Part shown: positions 25,809-35,295 of the stretch, in pieces
Layout: every line of letters starts with the position of its first letter
Position numbering within the stretch: position 1 is the first letter of the stretch
Assembly: GCF_030818545.1 (NCBI RefSeq)
Contig: NZ_JAUTAH010000001.1
Location: 811,001-875,000, forward strand
Direction: 5' to 3'
Length of the DNA: 64,000 nt
Source of the DNA: Brevundimonas sp. SORGH_AS_0993
GTDB lineage: Bacteria > Pseudomonadota > Alphaproteobacteria > Caulobacterales > Caulobacteraceae
The notes under the pieces: generated by a model
Told to the model about the DNA's origin: nothing
The model's input: the letters and a program-made list of their open reading frames with translations, nothing else
Databases searched by the model: none
Position numbers and translations under genes: made by a program

Positions 25809-28800
25809 TTACGCCCCCGCTACCCGCGCCAGGTCGGCGGTGATCCGCTCGGCCACCTTCAGCCGCTCCTCGGCCGTGGGCCAGTCGCCGGACACCACGA
25901 TCTTCTGATCGGGCCGGATCTTCCAGAAGGCGTGGTTCTTCTGGATCAATCCCACCAGGCCGACCGGGTTCGGGAAGCTGTTGTCGCGCAGCGTCAGCAC
26001 CGCCCCACGCGGCCCGATATCGATCTTCTCGATACAGGCCCTGCGGCAGTTGGCCTTGATGCCGACGATCTTCAGCAGTTGCCGCGCCTCGTCCGGCAAC
26101 GGCCCGAAACGGTCGATCAGTTCTGCAGCCAGGGCTTCGCGGTCCTCGGCCTGTTCGGCGTCCGACAGACGGCGATAAAGGCTCAGACGCACATTCAGGT
26201 CGGGGACATAATCCTCTGGGATCAGAACAGAAGCACCGACATTGATCGCCGGCGACCAGCCGCGATCCGCCGTCCCGCCCTCGCCCTTCTCCTTCAGTTC
26301 GGCGACCGCGTCTTCCAGCATCTGCTGATACAGTTCGACGCCCACCTCGCGGATATGGCCCGACTGTTCGTCGCCCAGCAGATTGCCGCCGCCGCGCTGA
26401 TCCAGGTCGTGGCTGGCCAGTTGGAAACCGGCCCCCAGATTGTCCAACGATTGCAAGACCTGTAGACGCCGCTCGGCCGACAAGGTCATCGGCTTGACCG
26501 GATCGGTGGTCAGATAGGCGAAGGCCCGCGCCTTGGAACGCCCGACCCGGCCCCGAATTTGATACAATTGGGCCAGGCCGAACATGTCGGCGCGATGCAC
26601 GACCAGGGTGTTGGCGGTGGGAATGTCCAGCCCGCTCTCGACGATGGTGGTCGAGACCAGCACGTCGTACTCCCCGTCGTAGAAGGCGCTCATCACCTCC
26701 TCCAACTGGGTGGCGGACATCTGGCCGTGGCCCACGACGAACTTCACCTCGGGGACCTGTTCGCGCAGGAACCGTTCGATGTCGGGCAGGTCTTTCAGAC
26801 GCGGCGCGACATAATAGGCCTGACCGCCGCGATATTTCTCGCGCAGCAGGGCCTCGCGCACCAGCACCGGGTCCCACGGCGTCACATAGGTCCGCACCGC
26901 CAGGCGATCGACCGGCGGGGTGGCGATGATCGACATCTCCCGAATGCCCGACAGGGCCATCTGCAGGGTGCGCGGGATCGGGGTGGCGGTCAGGGTCAGC
27001 AAATGGACATCGGCCCGCAGCGTCTTCAGCTTCTCCTTGTGCTTGACGCCGAAATGCTGCTCCTCGTCGACGATCACCAGGCCCAGGTCGCGGAAACCGA
27101 CCTGTTCGGACAGCACCGCATGGGTGCCGACCACGATCTCAACCGAGCCGTCCTTCAGCCCCGCCCGCGTGTCCGACGCCTCCTTGGCGCCGACCATGCG
27201 CGACAGCTGGCGCACCCTGACCGGCCAGCCGGCGAACCGTTCGGTGAAGGTCTTGAAGTGCTGACGCGCCAACAGAGTGGTGGGCGCAACCACCGCCACC
27301 TGTTGGCCGGTCATGGCCACGACGAAGGCGGCCCGCAGCGCCACCTCGGTCTTGCCGAAGCCCACGTCGCCGCAGATCAGGCGATCCATCGGCACGCCCT
27401 TGCCCAGATCCTCCAGCACGTCGCCGATGGCGTTCAGTTGGTCGTCCGTCTCCTCGTAAGGGAAGCGGGCGCAGAATTCGGCGAACAGGCCGGGGGGCGG
27501 TGTCACCGCGTCCGTCTCGCGCAGGGCGCGCTTGGCGGCCAGGGCGATCAGCCCCTCGGCCATGGCGCGCAGTCGCTCCTTGGCCTTGGCCTTGCGCGCC
27601 TGCCAGCCCGCCCCGCCCAATCGATCCAGTTGAACCCCATCGGCGTCCGTGCCGTATCGGGTCAGAAGATCAATATTTTCCACGGGTAGATAGAGTTTGC
27701 TGTCACCCGCGTACATCAGTTCCAGGCAGTCGTGCGGCGCCGACTGGATGTCCAGGGTCTTCAATCCCTCGTAACGCCCGATGCCGTGGTCCAGGTGAAC
27801 CACCAGGTCGCCGGTCGTCAGGGCCGAGGCCTCGGCCAGGAAGTTCGACGCCCGCCGCTTCTTCCTCGGCCGCGCCAGGCGGTCGCCCAGAATGTCGGTC
27901 TCGGAAATGACCGCGACCGTCTCGGTGACGAACCCGTGTTCCACCGGCAGGACGCCGCGCAGATACAAGTCCTGGGGCGCCCCCTGCACGTCGTTCCAGT
28001 CGCGCACGGCGACGATGTGATCCAGCCCGTGATCGCCCAGCATGGTCGCCAGACGATCCGAAGACCCCTCGGTCCAGGACGCGAACAGCACCCGCTTGCC
28101 GTCGGCCTTCAGGGCCTGGGCATGGGCGGCCACCGCCTCGAACAGATTGACGCTGTCCTGCGCACGTTCGGCGCCGAAAGTGCGGCCCAGCCGCCCGCCC
28201 GCGTCCTCGCCGCCTGTCGAAAAGGGGGTGAACCGCCGCACCGACCGCCCGGCCAGCGCCTGGTTCCAGTCGCCCTCATCCAGATAGAGGTCCAGGGGCG
28301 GCAGGGCGCGATTGGCGCCGGCCCCGCCCTTGGTCCTGGCCGCTTCGGACCGCGCCTCATAGGCGTCGGCGATCAAATCCCAGCGCTCGCCGCGCGCCGC
28401 CTCGACCTGGTTGTCCAGGAAGACCTGGGCCGTATCGGGCAGGTAGTCGAACAGTGTGTCCAGCGTCTCGTAGAACAGCGGCAACCACTGTTCCATGCCC
28501 TGGCGCCGCGCGCCCTCGCTGATCGTCGCGTACAGCGGATCGTCCCCAGGCGCCCCGAACAGGTTCAGATAGCCGGTGCGGAACCGCGAGATGGCGCTCG
28601 CGTCCAACAGGGCCTCCGACACGGGCGCCAGCGACACGGCCTTCATCTGCCCTGTGGACCGCTGGGTCTCGGGGTCGAAGGTGCGGATCGATTCCAGTTC
28701 GGAGCCGAACATGTCCAGCCGCACCGGCTCGGCGAAACCGGGCGGGAAGACGTCGATCACCCCGCCCCGCACGGCGAACTCGCCGCGTTCCGACACGGTG

Positions 28801-29255
28801 GAGGCGCGGACATAGCCGTTGGCGGCGAAATACCGTTCCAGCGCCTGGATATCCAGGTCGCCGCCGGTCCGGGCCTCGAACCCCGCCTGGGTCGTCACCG
28901 CCCGGGGCGGCGTGCGCTGCATCGCCGCCGACACGGTCGTCGTGACCAGGACAGGCGCATCGCCGGCCTTGCGCCGGGCCAGGCGCGTCAAGGTCGCCAT
29001 ACGTTGCGCCGCGATGGCCGCCGTCGGGCTCAGCCGGTCGTAGGGAAGGCAATCCCAGGCGGGATAATCCAGAACTTCAATATCCTGAGCAAAGAACTGA
29101 AACGCCTGAACGAAGGCGCCGGCGCGCTGATAGTCGCGCGCCACGAACAGGCCGACCCCGCCTTCCGCCTTGATCCGCTCGGCGACGATCAGGGCGTCCA
29201 GCCCCTCCGGCGCTCCGCCCAGTTCGGCGTCCGTCCGTTGCACGCGCGCGTCCAT
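25809..29255 (-). CDS. mfd: Transcription-repair coupling factor Mfd
   Basis: A 1148-residue SF2 translocase, full length for Mfd. In order it has the UvrB-like N-terminal region, the RNA-polymerase-interacting domain (HLDHGIGRYEGLKTL), then helicase motifs GDVGFGKTEVA (Walker A), VDEEQHFGVKHKE (DEEQ box), TLTATPIPRTL and ESGLDIPTANT, and the C-terminal TRCF domain. Mfd removes RNA polymerase stalled at DNA lesions and recruits UvrA. The ATG shares one base with the sdhE stop (TGATG). It converges on popA across the palindromic repeat. Confidence 0.98.
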   Translation of the reverse strand: MDARVQRTDAELGGAPEGLDALIVAERIKAEGGVGLFVARDYQRAGAFVQAFQFFAQDIEVLDYPAWDCLPYDRLSPTAAIAAQRMATLTRLARRKAGDAPVLVTTTVSAAMQRTPPRAVTTQAGFEARTGGDLDIQALERYFAANGYVRASTVSERGEFAVRGGVIDVFPPGFAEPVRLDMFGSELESIRTFDPETQRSTGQMKAVSLAPVSEALLDASAISRFRTGYLNLFGAPGDDPLYATISEGARRQGMEQWLPLFYETLDTLFDYLPDTAQVFLDNQVEAARGERWDLIADAYEARSEAARTKGGAGANRALPPLDLYLDEGDWNQALAGRSVRRFTPFSTGGEDAGGRLGRTFGAERAQDSVNLFEAVAAHAQALKADGKRVLFASWTEGSSDRLATMLGDHGLDHIVAVRDWNDVQGAPQDLYLRGVLPVEHGFVTETVAVISETDILGDRLARPRKKRRASNFLAEASALTTGDLVVHLDHGIGRYEGLKTLDIQSAPHDCLELMYAGDSKLYLPVENIDLLTRYGTDADGVQLDRLGGAGWQARKAKAKERLRAMAEGLIALAAKRALRETDAVTPPPGLFAEFCARFPYEETDDQLNAIGDVLEDLGKGVPMDRLICGDVGFGKTEVALRAAFVVAMTGQQVAVVAPTTLLARQHFKTFTERFAGWPVRVRQLSRMVGAKEASDTRAGLKDGSVEIVVGTHAVLSEQVGFRDLGLVIVDEEQHFGVKHKEKLKTLRADVHLLTLTATPIPRTLQMALSGIREMSIIATPPVDRLAVRTYVTPWDPVLVREALLREKYRGGQAYYVAPRLKDLPDIERFLREQVPEVKFVVGHGQMSATQLEEVMSAFYDGEYDVLVSTTIVESGLDIPTANTLVVHRADMFGLAQLYQIRGRVGRSKARAFAYLTTDPVKPMTLSAERRLQVLQSLDNLGAGFQLASHDLDQRGGGNLLGDEQSGHIREVGVELYQQMLEDAVAELKEKGEGGTADRGWSPAINVGASVLIPEDYVPDLNVRLSLYRRLSDAEQAEDREALAAELIDRFGPLPDEARQLLKIVGIKANCRRACIEKIDIGPRGAVLTLRDNSFPNPVGLVGLIQKNHAFWKIRPDQKIVVSGDWPTAEERLKVAERITADLARVAGA

Positions 29256-29581
29256 CAGCCGATCCCCTTGCCGACTTCGGCGGCCACATGGGCGCGCATG
29301 AAGGCCCGCACCTTGGCCATCACCGGCGTCTCGAACTCGGCCGGCGTCGGATCACGCTCGATGATCCAGCCGTAAAGCCATTGGTCTTCCTCGTTCAGCA
29401 GGGCTTCGAACTGGTCCAGTTCGGCCTCGCCCAGCCCCGGCGCCACCTGATCCGCGAACGGTCCCAGCACCATGTCGGCTTCGCGAAAGCCCCGGCGCCA
29501 GGCCCGGAACTGGATTCGGCCCAGCCGCAGTTTGCGCTCCGGGGTCATTTCACTCTCAAGACGCGCGTCGATTTCGGCCAC
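29255..29581 (-). CDS. sdhE: FAD assembly factor SdhE
   Basis: A 108-residue helical protein. The FRAWRRGFREADMVLG segment contains the RGxxE-type motif needed for covalent flavinylation of succinate dehydrogenase, and LLNEEDQWLYGWI is the other conserved block. Thirteen residues before MTPERKL are optional; the first ATG is kept because it is in frame and lies near the divergent promoter. It overlaps mfd by one base and diverges from recG across 86 bases. Confidence 0.93.
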   Translation of the reverse strand: MAEIDARLESEMTPERKLRLGRIQFRAWRRGFREADMVLGPFADQVAPGLGEAELDQFEALLNEEDQWLYGWIIERDPTPAEFETPVMAKVRAFMRAHVAAEVGKGIG

Positions 29582-29667
29582 AAGAATCCTTGCCCGGTGC
29601 AGACTTTCAAACAGGTCGGGGGAAATAGCGCTCCTCGGACCGTTTCGCCACCCGTCGTGGTCACGCT

Positions 29668-31779
29668 ATGTTCACGGCGATGCGTCCGCAGATTCTTTTC
29701 CCCCTGTTCGCCGAGGTCTCCACCCTGAAAGGGGTGGGGCCCCGCGTCCTGCCCCTGGTGCAAAAGGTCGCAGGACCTCTGGTGCGGGACCTGATCTTCC
29801 TGCCGCCGTCGGGCGTCATCGTCCGCCGCCCGATGCAGGCGGCGACCGCCATCGACGGCGAGGTCGGAATCTTCGAAATCGTCATCGACCGCCTGTTCGC
29901 CCCCAGCCGTCCCGGCGCTCCGCTGAAGGTCCGCGCCAGCGACCTGACCGGCTTCGTCCATCTGGTCTGGTTCGGCGGCTCGCCCCAGCATATCGATCGT
30001 CTGCTGCCGCGCGGCGAGACCCGGCTGGTGTCGGGCAAGGTCGAACGCTTCAACGGCGAGGTCCAGATCGTCCACCCGGACATCGTCACCCCGGAAAAGG
30101 CGGCCGACATCCCCGCGTCGGAGCCCGTCTATCCGGCGACGCAGGGCCTGACTTCGCGCCAGTTGCGCAAACTGATCCAGACCGCCCTGCCCGCCGCGCC
30201 TGACCTGCCGGAATGGCAGGACGCCGCCTGGCTGAAGCGTCGGAACTGGCGATCCTGGCGCGCGGCGCTGGACGCCCTGCACGCCCCGACCGGCGAGCCC
30301 GATCTGTCGCCCGACGCCCCCGCCCGCCAGCGTCTGGCCTATGACGAGTTTCTGGCCCATCAACTGGCCCTGGCCCGCCGTCGCCGCGCGCGGGAGATCA
30401 AGCCCGCCCCGCTCATCGCGCCGGGCGCCGCCTCGGACCATCTGCTCCAGGCCCTGCCCTTCGCCCTGACCGACGCTCAGGCCCAGGCGGTCGCGGAAAT
30501 CCGCCGCGATCTGGCCTCGGGCCGTCAGATGGGGCGGCTCCTTCAGGGCGACGTCGGCTCGGGCAAGACGGCGGTGGCCGCTCTGGCCCTGGCGGATGCG
30601 GCCTCCAGCGGCTTTCAATCCGCCTTGATGGCCCCGACCGAAATCCTGGCGCGCCAGCACTACGAAAAGCTCGGCCCCCTGCTGGAGGGGGCCGGCGTCG
30701 CGGCGATCCTCCTGACCGGTCGCGACACGAACGGCCAGCGGCGTGAGAAGCTGGCGGCCCTGGCCTCCGGCCAGGCCCAGGTCGCCATCGGCACCCACGC
30801 CCTGTTCCAGGACGCCGTCCGCTTCGACCGTCTGGCACTGGCCGTCATCGACGAGCAGCACCGTTTCGGCGTCAGCGAGCGCCAGCGCCTTCAGGCGAAA
30901 GGCGATCCCCGCCTGGGCGCCGTCCACCTGCTGACCATGTCGGCCACCCCCATCCCCCGCACCCTGGAGCTGACGCAGTACGGCGAGTTGGAGGTCAGCC
31001 GCCTGATGGAGAAGCCGCCCGGCCGCACCCCCGTCACCACCGCCGTCCTGCCCCTGGCCCGCATCGGCGAGGTCGCCGCCCGGCTGAAGACGGCGCTGGA
31101 CACGGGCGCCCAGGCCTATTGGATTTGCCCTCTGGTCGCGGAGTCCGAAGCCATAGACCTGGCCGCGGCCGAGGATCGGGCCGCCGACCTGCGCCGACTG
31201 CTGGGCGTCGAGGTCGGCCTGGCCCACGGCCAGATGCCGGGCGCCGAGCGCGAGGCCGTCATGGCCGAATTCGCCGATGGCCGCATTCCCCTGCTGGTCG
31301 CCACCACGGTGGTTGAGGTCGGGGTCGATGTGCCCAACGCCTCGATCATGGTCATCGAACACGCCGACCGCTTCGGCCTGGCCCAGCTTCACCAGTTGCG
31401 CGGCCGCGTCGGACGCGGCTCGAAGCCCAGTTCCTGCATCCTGCTGTACGGCGGCCAGGACGGCGCCCCAGGACGCGGCTTGGGCGACACAGCGAAAGAA
31501 CGGCTGGAGACCCTGCGTCGGACCGAGGACGGCTTCATCATCGCCGAAGAAGACTTCCGCCTGCGCGGCGGCGGCGACCCTTTGGGCCTGAAACAGAGCG
31601 GCTTCCCCGCCTATCGTTTCGCCGACCCGATCCGCCACCGCGACCTGATGCTGGCCGCCGCCGACGACGCCCGCCTGATCCTGAACCGCGACCCCGACCT
31701 GACCTCCGCGCGAGGTCAGGCGGTGCAGGTGCTGGAAGAACTGTTCGACTGGAAGGGGCATAGGGCCGGATCGGACTGA
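29668..31779 (+). CDS. recG: ATP-dependent DNA helicase RecG
   Basis: A 703-residue helicase. It starts with the wedge-domain segment LFAEVSTLKGVGPRVLPL. The motor carries GDVGSGKTAVAALAL (Walker A), VIDEQHRFGVSERQ, TMSATPIPRTLELT, TTVVEVGVDVPNAS and QLHQLRGRVGRG. It regresses stalled replication forks and branch-migrates Holliday junctions. A second ATG four codons in (MRPQ) is an alternative start. No recognised gene follows for 273 bases. Confidence 0.98.
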   Translation: MFTAMRPQILFPLFAEVSTLKGVGPRVLPLVQKVAGPLVRDLIFLPPSGVIVRRPMQAATAIDGEVGIFEIVIDRLFAPSRPGAPLKVRASDLTGFVHLVWFGGSPQHIDRLLPRGETRLVSGKVERFNGEVQIVHPDIVTPEKAADIPASEPVYPATQGLTSRQLRKLIQTALPAAPDLPEWQDAAWLKRRNWRSWRAALDALHAPTGEPDLSPDAPARQRLAYDEFLAHQLALARRRRAREIKPAPLIAPGAASDHLLQALPFALTDAQAQAVAEIRRDLASGRQMGRLLQGDVGSGKTAVAALALADAASSGFQSALMAPTEILARQHYEKLGPLLEGAGVAAILLTGRDTNGQRREKLAALASGQAQVAIGTHALFQDAVRFDRLALAVIDEQHRFGVSERQRLQAKGDPRLGAVHLLTMSATPIPRTLELTQYGELEVSRLMEKPPGRTPVTTAVLPLARIGEVAARLKTALDTGAQAYWICPLVAESEAIDLAAAEDRAADLRRLLGVEVGLAHGQMPGAEREAVMAEFADGRIPLLVATTVVEVGVDVPNASIMVIEHADRFGLAQLHQLRGRVGRGSKPSSCILLYGGQDGAPGRGLGDTAKERLETLRRTEDGFIIAEEDFRLRGGGDPLGLKQSGFPAYRFADPIRHRDLMLAAADDARLILNRDPDLTSARGQAVQVLEELFDWKGHRAGSD

Positions 31780-32052
31780 GGACTGCCTCGACGCCCCCGT
31801 GGCGGAGTCCAGTCACGACGGGCCGGCGCAATTGCCGAAACGGCGGCGCCGGGTCGACCTCCCGATCGACGGCTCCGCTCTTCGTCCCCTATTTCCGACC
31901 TACCGCCCTTTGAAATTTCCGACCTTTTCCGGTCTTTTCGGCAATCGACATGGCGCCGCTCCGGATCGTGTTAGACTGCTTTGTCCGGTCTTTGAAATCA
32001 GGCGCGAAATTGCACATTGCACTGTTTTCCGCAGTGCAATTTCAGCCCAAGG
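31780..32052. other. AT-richer intergenic stretch with short repeats (recG-MBL interval)
   Basis: No convincing gene is seen here. The stretch is richer in A/T than its surroundings. It holds a direct repeat, atttccgacct (31891-31901 and 31915-31925), two ccggtcttt copies, and related tttgaaat words. A short gacc-ttttcc-ggtc hairpin followed by tttt (from 31921) could weakly terminate recG. The strongest element is the nested hairpin at 32006-32043, listed separately. It lies between two converging 3' ends, so promoters for flanking genes are not expected; an unannotated small RNA is possible. Confidence 0.5.
32006..32043. terminator. Nested hairpin downstream of the MBL gene, candidate terminator
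   Basis: Two alternative perfect stems share the same 3' half: gaaattgcac (32006-32015) with gtgcaatttc (32034-32043), and attgcactg (32016-32024) with cagtgcaat (32032-32040). The second has a seven-base loop. It begins ten bases beyond the MBL stop and is readable from both strands. The expected uridine run is absent, so termination is only a suggestion; mutually exclusive RNA folds are another. Confidence 0.4.
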
Positions 32053-32847
32053 TCAGCCGAAAGTCCGGCTCCAGCCGTCGAACCCGACTTCGACGTTTGC
32101 CGGAACAAGTGCCGACAACGCCTTGTAATCCATGTCGATATGCAAGTTCGTCAGCACCGCCCGCTCCACCTCGGCGGCCGCGATCCATTCCAGCGCCTTG
32201 TCCAGATGAGCGTGGGTCGGATGGGGCGCGTAGCGCAGGGCGTCGACGATCCAGATCTTGCATCCCGCCACCGCCCGGATCGCTGCCTCGTCCAGGTCCG
32301 ACACGTCGCTGGAATACGCCACGTCGCCCAGCCGATAGCCGACCGAACGGATCGGGCCGTGCGCCTGATCGAAGGTGATGACAGGGATCGCCTCGCCGGC
32401 CCCCTCGACCGACCAGGCCGTTCCGTGCGGGGGAATGGTCCGTGCGTCCAGCAGCGGCGGATAGCCCAGCTTGGTCTCGAAAATATAGTCGAATCGATGC
32501 GTCAGCGACGCTCGCGTCGCCTCGTCCATCCAGGCCGGAATCCGCTTTCGCGCCCGTGCCGCAAAGGTCCGCAGATCGTCGATCCCGTGCGTCTGATCGG
32601 CATGGTCGTGGGTATAGAGCACTCCATCGACATGCGTGGTCCCGCTGGCCAGCATCTGCTCGCGCAGGTCCGGCGAAGTGTCGATCAGCACCGTGGTGAC
32701 GCCCTCCGGCCCGGTTTTTCGCGCCAGCATCGAACAGCGGGTGCGCCGGTTCTTCGGCTCGGCGGGATCGCAGACGCCCCAGTCGCCGTCGCCGCGCGGC
32801 GACCCGCCCGACGACCCGCTGCCCAGGATGACGACCTCGAAACTCAT
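32053..32847 (-). CDS. MBL-fold metallohydrolase (PhnP-like)
   Basis: A 264-residue protein starting MSFEVVILGSGSSGGSPRG. Metal-binding motifs are YTHDHADQTHGIDDLR (HxHxDH), SSDVSDLD and the late THAHLDKALEW. This subgroup resembles PhnP-type phosphodiesterases and is commonly encoded after tatD in alphaproteobacteria. The substrate is unknown. The ATG overlaps the tatD stop by four bases. It ends the tmk-holB-tatD-MBL operon. Confidence 0.88.
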   Translation of the reverse strand: MSFEVVILGSGSSGGSPRGDGDWGVCDPAEPKNRRTRCSMLARKTGPEGVTTVLIDTSPDLREQMLASGTTHVDGVLYTHDHADQTHGIDDLRTFAARARKRIPAWMDEATRASLTHRFDYIFETKLGYPPLLDARTIPPHGTAWSVEGAGEAIPVITFDQAHGPIRSVGYRLGDVAYSSDVSDLDEAAIRAVAGCKIWIVDALRYAPHPTHAHLDKALEWIAAAEVERAVLTNLHIDMDYKALSALVPANVEVGFDGWSRTFG

Positions 32848-33626
32848 TGCGGCCTCGCGATGCGGTCGAACAGGGCGAAGAAGGCGTCGGTCGTGATCCG
32901 GTCCGCCTCCTCGGGGCTCCACCCCCGGATCTCGGCCAACTTGTCCAGCACATGGCCGACATAGGCCGGCTCGTTGCGTCGTCCCCGGTGCGGAACGGGC
33001 GCCAGATAGGGGCAGTCGGTCTCCACGACGATCCGGTCGGCCGGCATGTCGCGGATCACCGCCCGGACATCCTCGGCGGCCTTGAAGGTGGCGATGCCCG
33101 ATACGGAGAACCAGGCCCCCAGTTCCGCCGCCAGCCGCGCCAACTCGGCCCCGCTGGTGTAGCAGTGCATCAGCATCCTGAACGGCCCCGCGGCGTGCTC
33201 TTCCTTCAGGATCGCGGCCATGACCTCGTCCGCCTCGCGCGTATGGATGACCAGCGGCAGGCCCGTCTCACGCGCCGCCGCCACATGCTGGCGAAAGACC
33301 GCCGCCTGCGTTTCGCGCGGGCTCAGATCATAGTGGAAGTCCAGGCCGCATTCCCCGATCCCGACCACCTTGGGCCGTTGCGCCAACGCGATCAGTGTCG
33401 CCGCCGTCAGGTCGGGCGTGTCCTTGGCCTCGTGCGGATGGACCCCGACCGTGCACCAGATGTCGTCATGCGCCATGGCCAGACCGTGCGTGGCCTCGAA
33501 GGTCGTCAGCCGATCGGAAATCTCGACCATCAGCCGCACTCCGGCGTCTCGCGCCCGGGCGATCACCGCGTCGCGGTCTTCGTCGAACTGGGGGGCGTGC
33601 AGGTTCACATGGCTGTCGATCAGCAT
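32844..33626 (-). CDS. TatD-family metal-dependent DNase
   Basis: A 260-residue TIM-barrel hydrolase starting MLIDSHVNLHAPQFDEDRD. Later ligands are visible: GECGLDFHYD, VIHTREADEV, LMHCYTSGAE and ETDCPYLAP. The first metal motif is SHVNLH, so the usual HxH has asparagine in place of the second histidine. This replacement may be a lineage feature of alphaproteobacterial copies. TatD enzymes remove nucleotides from 3' ends of DNA and RNA. It shares one base with the holB stop. A much longer open frame upstream overlaps holB and is rejected. Confidence 0.9.
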   Translation of the reverse strand: MLIDSHVNLHAPQFDEDRDAVIARARDAGVRLMVEISDRLTTFEATHGLAMAHDDIWCTVGVHPHEAKDTPDLTAATLIALAQRPKVVGIGECGLDFHYDLSPRETQAAVFRQHVAAARETGLPLVIHTREADEVMAAILKEEHAAGPFRMLMHCYTSGAELARLAAELGAWFSVSGIATFKAAEDVRAVIRDMPADRIVVETDCPYLAPVPHRGRRNEPAYVGHVLDKLAEIRGWSPEEADRITTDAFFALFDRIARPQ

Positions 33627-34618
33627 CAGCCCACCCTTTCGTCTTGCGTCTGGACGCGGCGCAGATCGGCCAGGGCGCCGGCCAGAACGTCGCCCCGATC
33701 CAGATTCAGGCCCGCCGTCCGTTCCGGCAGAGGCTGCAACCGCTCCCACAGCTCGGCCCAGCGATTGCCGGCGCCCGGCGCGCTCCGCAGGGCCCGCATC
33801 CGGACGGCGGCGATCAACCGATCCATCAGGATGTCGAACCGCTCCTGCCCCTCCGCGCCCCGAAAGCGGTCGGCCACGGCCAGGGCCTCGGCCCGGTCGA
33901 TGTCGCCGTCCACCCAACGCCGCGCCAGTTGGTCCATCTCGAAGGTCGCGCCAGAGGCCAGCGCCAGGGCCGCCCCCGGAGATCCGCCCGCCATCGCCGC
34001 CGCATGGGCCGCATCGTCGGGCTCGGCGCCCGTGCGATTGCGGACCAGGGCCTCCAGCCGCTCCGGCGTCCAGATCGGAAAGCTCAATCGCCGGCACCGC
34101 GACCGGATCGTGGGCAAGAGCCTGCCCGGCGCATGGGTCACGAGAAACAGCACGCCCCGCTCTGGCGGCTCCTCAAGAACCTTCAGCAAGGCATTGGCCG
34201 CGTTGACATTCAGATCGTCGGCGGCGTCGATGATCGCCACCCGATGCCGGGCCTGGGACGGGCTTTTGGAAAAGAACTCGGGCAGTTCGCGCGACTGATC
34301 GACCGAGATCGACTTCTTGGTCTTGCCCCCCTCGACCAGCCGCTCCAGCACCAGCAAATCGGGATGAGCCTGGGCCGAGATCAACCGACTGACCGGGTCG
34401 TCCCGTCGCGCCCCCAGCGGCCCGCGCTCCGGATCGGCCTCCGCGCCCAAAAGGCGTCGCGCAGCGCGATAGGCGAAGGTGGCCTTGCCCGCGCCTTCGA
34501 CCCCGCATAACAGCCAGGCGTGGTGCAGCCGCCCTCGCTCCCAGGCGTCCAGGAACGCCGCCTCCGCTGCGGCGTCCGGGATCAGGTCGAACCGGTCACG
34601 GGGATGATCCTCGCTCAC
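33626..34618 (-). CDS. holB: DNA polymerase III delta' subunit
   Basis: A 330-residue clamp-loader protein when begun at the GTG of MSEDHPRDRFDLIPD, which overlaps the tmk stop (GTGA). The AAA+ domain has GVEGAGKATFAYRAARRLLG, a Walker A variant typical of delta', and AIIDAADDLNVNAANALLKVLEEPP, where the SRC-finger follows as IRSRCRRLSF. Delta' helps open the sliding clamp. The neighbours tmk and tatD form the widespread tmk-holB-tatD order. Confidence 0.95.
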   Translation of the reverse strand: MSEDHPRDRFDLIPDAAAEAAFLDAWERGRLHHAWLLCGVEGAGKATFAYRAARRLLGAEADPERGPLGARRDDPVSRLISAQAHPDLLVLERLVEGGKTKKSISVDQSRELPEFFSKSPSQARHRVAIIDAADDLNVNAANALLKVLEEPPERGVLFLVTHAPGRLLPTIRSRCRRLSFPIWTPERLEALVRNRTGAEPDDAAHAAAMAGGSPGAALALASGATFEMDQLARRWVDGDIDRAEALAVADRFRGAEGQERFDILMDRLIAAVRMRALRSAPGAGNRWAELWERLQPLPERTAGLNLDRGDVLAGALADLRRVQTQDERVG

Positions 34619-35247
34619 AGCAGCCGGTCCTGGACCGCTCGCCACACCCGCGCCTCGACCTCGTCCAGCGATCCGACCGCATCGATCAGCACGCAACGAT
34701 CCGGCTCGGCCGCGGCGATCTTCAGGAAGCCCTCGCGCAGGCGTTGGTGGAACTCCAAGCCCTTCGATTCGAACCGAGTCTCGAACAGGCCGCGTCCGAA
34801 CGCGCGCTCCAACCCCACCTCGACCGGCAGGTCGAACACCAGGGTCAGGTCCGGCTGGTCCTCGCCGACCACGCCCGCGTCGATCTGTTCGATGAAGCTC
34901 TGGGCCACCCCGCCGCCTGCGCCCTGATAGGCGCGGCTGGAATCGGCGAACCGATCACAAACGACCCAGTCGCCCGCCGCCAGCGCCGGTCGGATGGTGT
35001 GCTCCAGATGGTCCGAGCGGGCCGCATACATCAAAAGGGTCTCGGTCATGGCCGACCAGGGCTCGGCCTCGGTCGCCACCACCAGATTGCGGATGACCTC
35101 CGCCCCCTTCGACCCGCCCGGCTCGCGCGTGCGCACCACCTGCCGCTCGCCCAGCACGGTCTGCAGCCGCGCGACCAGCCGCCCGACCTGGGTCGACTTG
35201 CCGGCGCCCTCGCCGCCCTCGAACGTGATGAAGTTGCCGCGCGTCAC
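34615..35247 (-). CDS. tmk: Thymidylate kinase
   Basis: A 210-residue P-loop kinase. Key sites are FEGGEGAGKSTQVGRL (Walker A), TREPGGSKGAE and the DRFADSSRAYQGAGGG lid/substrate region. It phosphorylates dTMP to dTDP. The start is GTG (35245-35247); no ATG fits the family N-terminus. It begins the four-gene operon tmk-holB-tatD-MBL, with rlpA 48 bases upstream on the same strand. Confidence 0.97.
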   Translation of the reverse strand: MTRGNFITFEGGEGAGKSTQVGRLVARLQTVLGERQVVRTREPGGSKGAEVIRNLVVATEAEPWSAMTETLLMYAARSDHLEHTIRPALAAGDWVVCDRFADSSRAYQGAGGGVAQSFIEQIDAGVVGEDQPDLTLVFDLPVEVGLERAFGRGLFETRFESKGLEFHQRLREGFLKIAAAEPDRCVLIDAVGSLDEVEARVWRAVQDRLL

Positions 35248-35295
35248 GCGCCTTCATGGCGCGCCCGCAGCGCTCGACGCAACCCCGCAAGGGTT

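Noticed and set aside
32844..34097. A 417-codon reading of tatD
   Set aside because: The extra N-terminal 157 residues are Gly/Arg-rich and overlap holB; the family start MLIDSH fits the shorter form.
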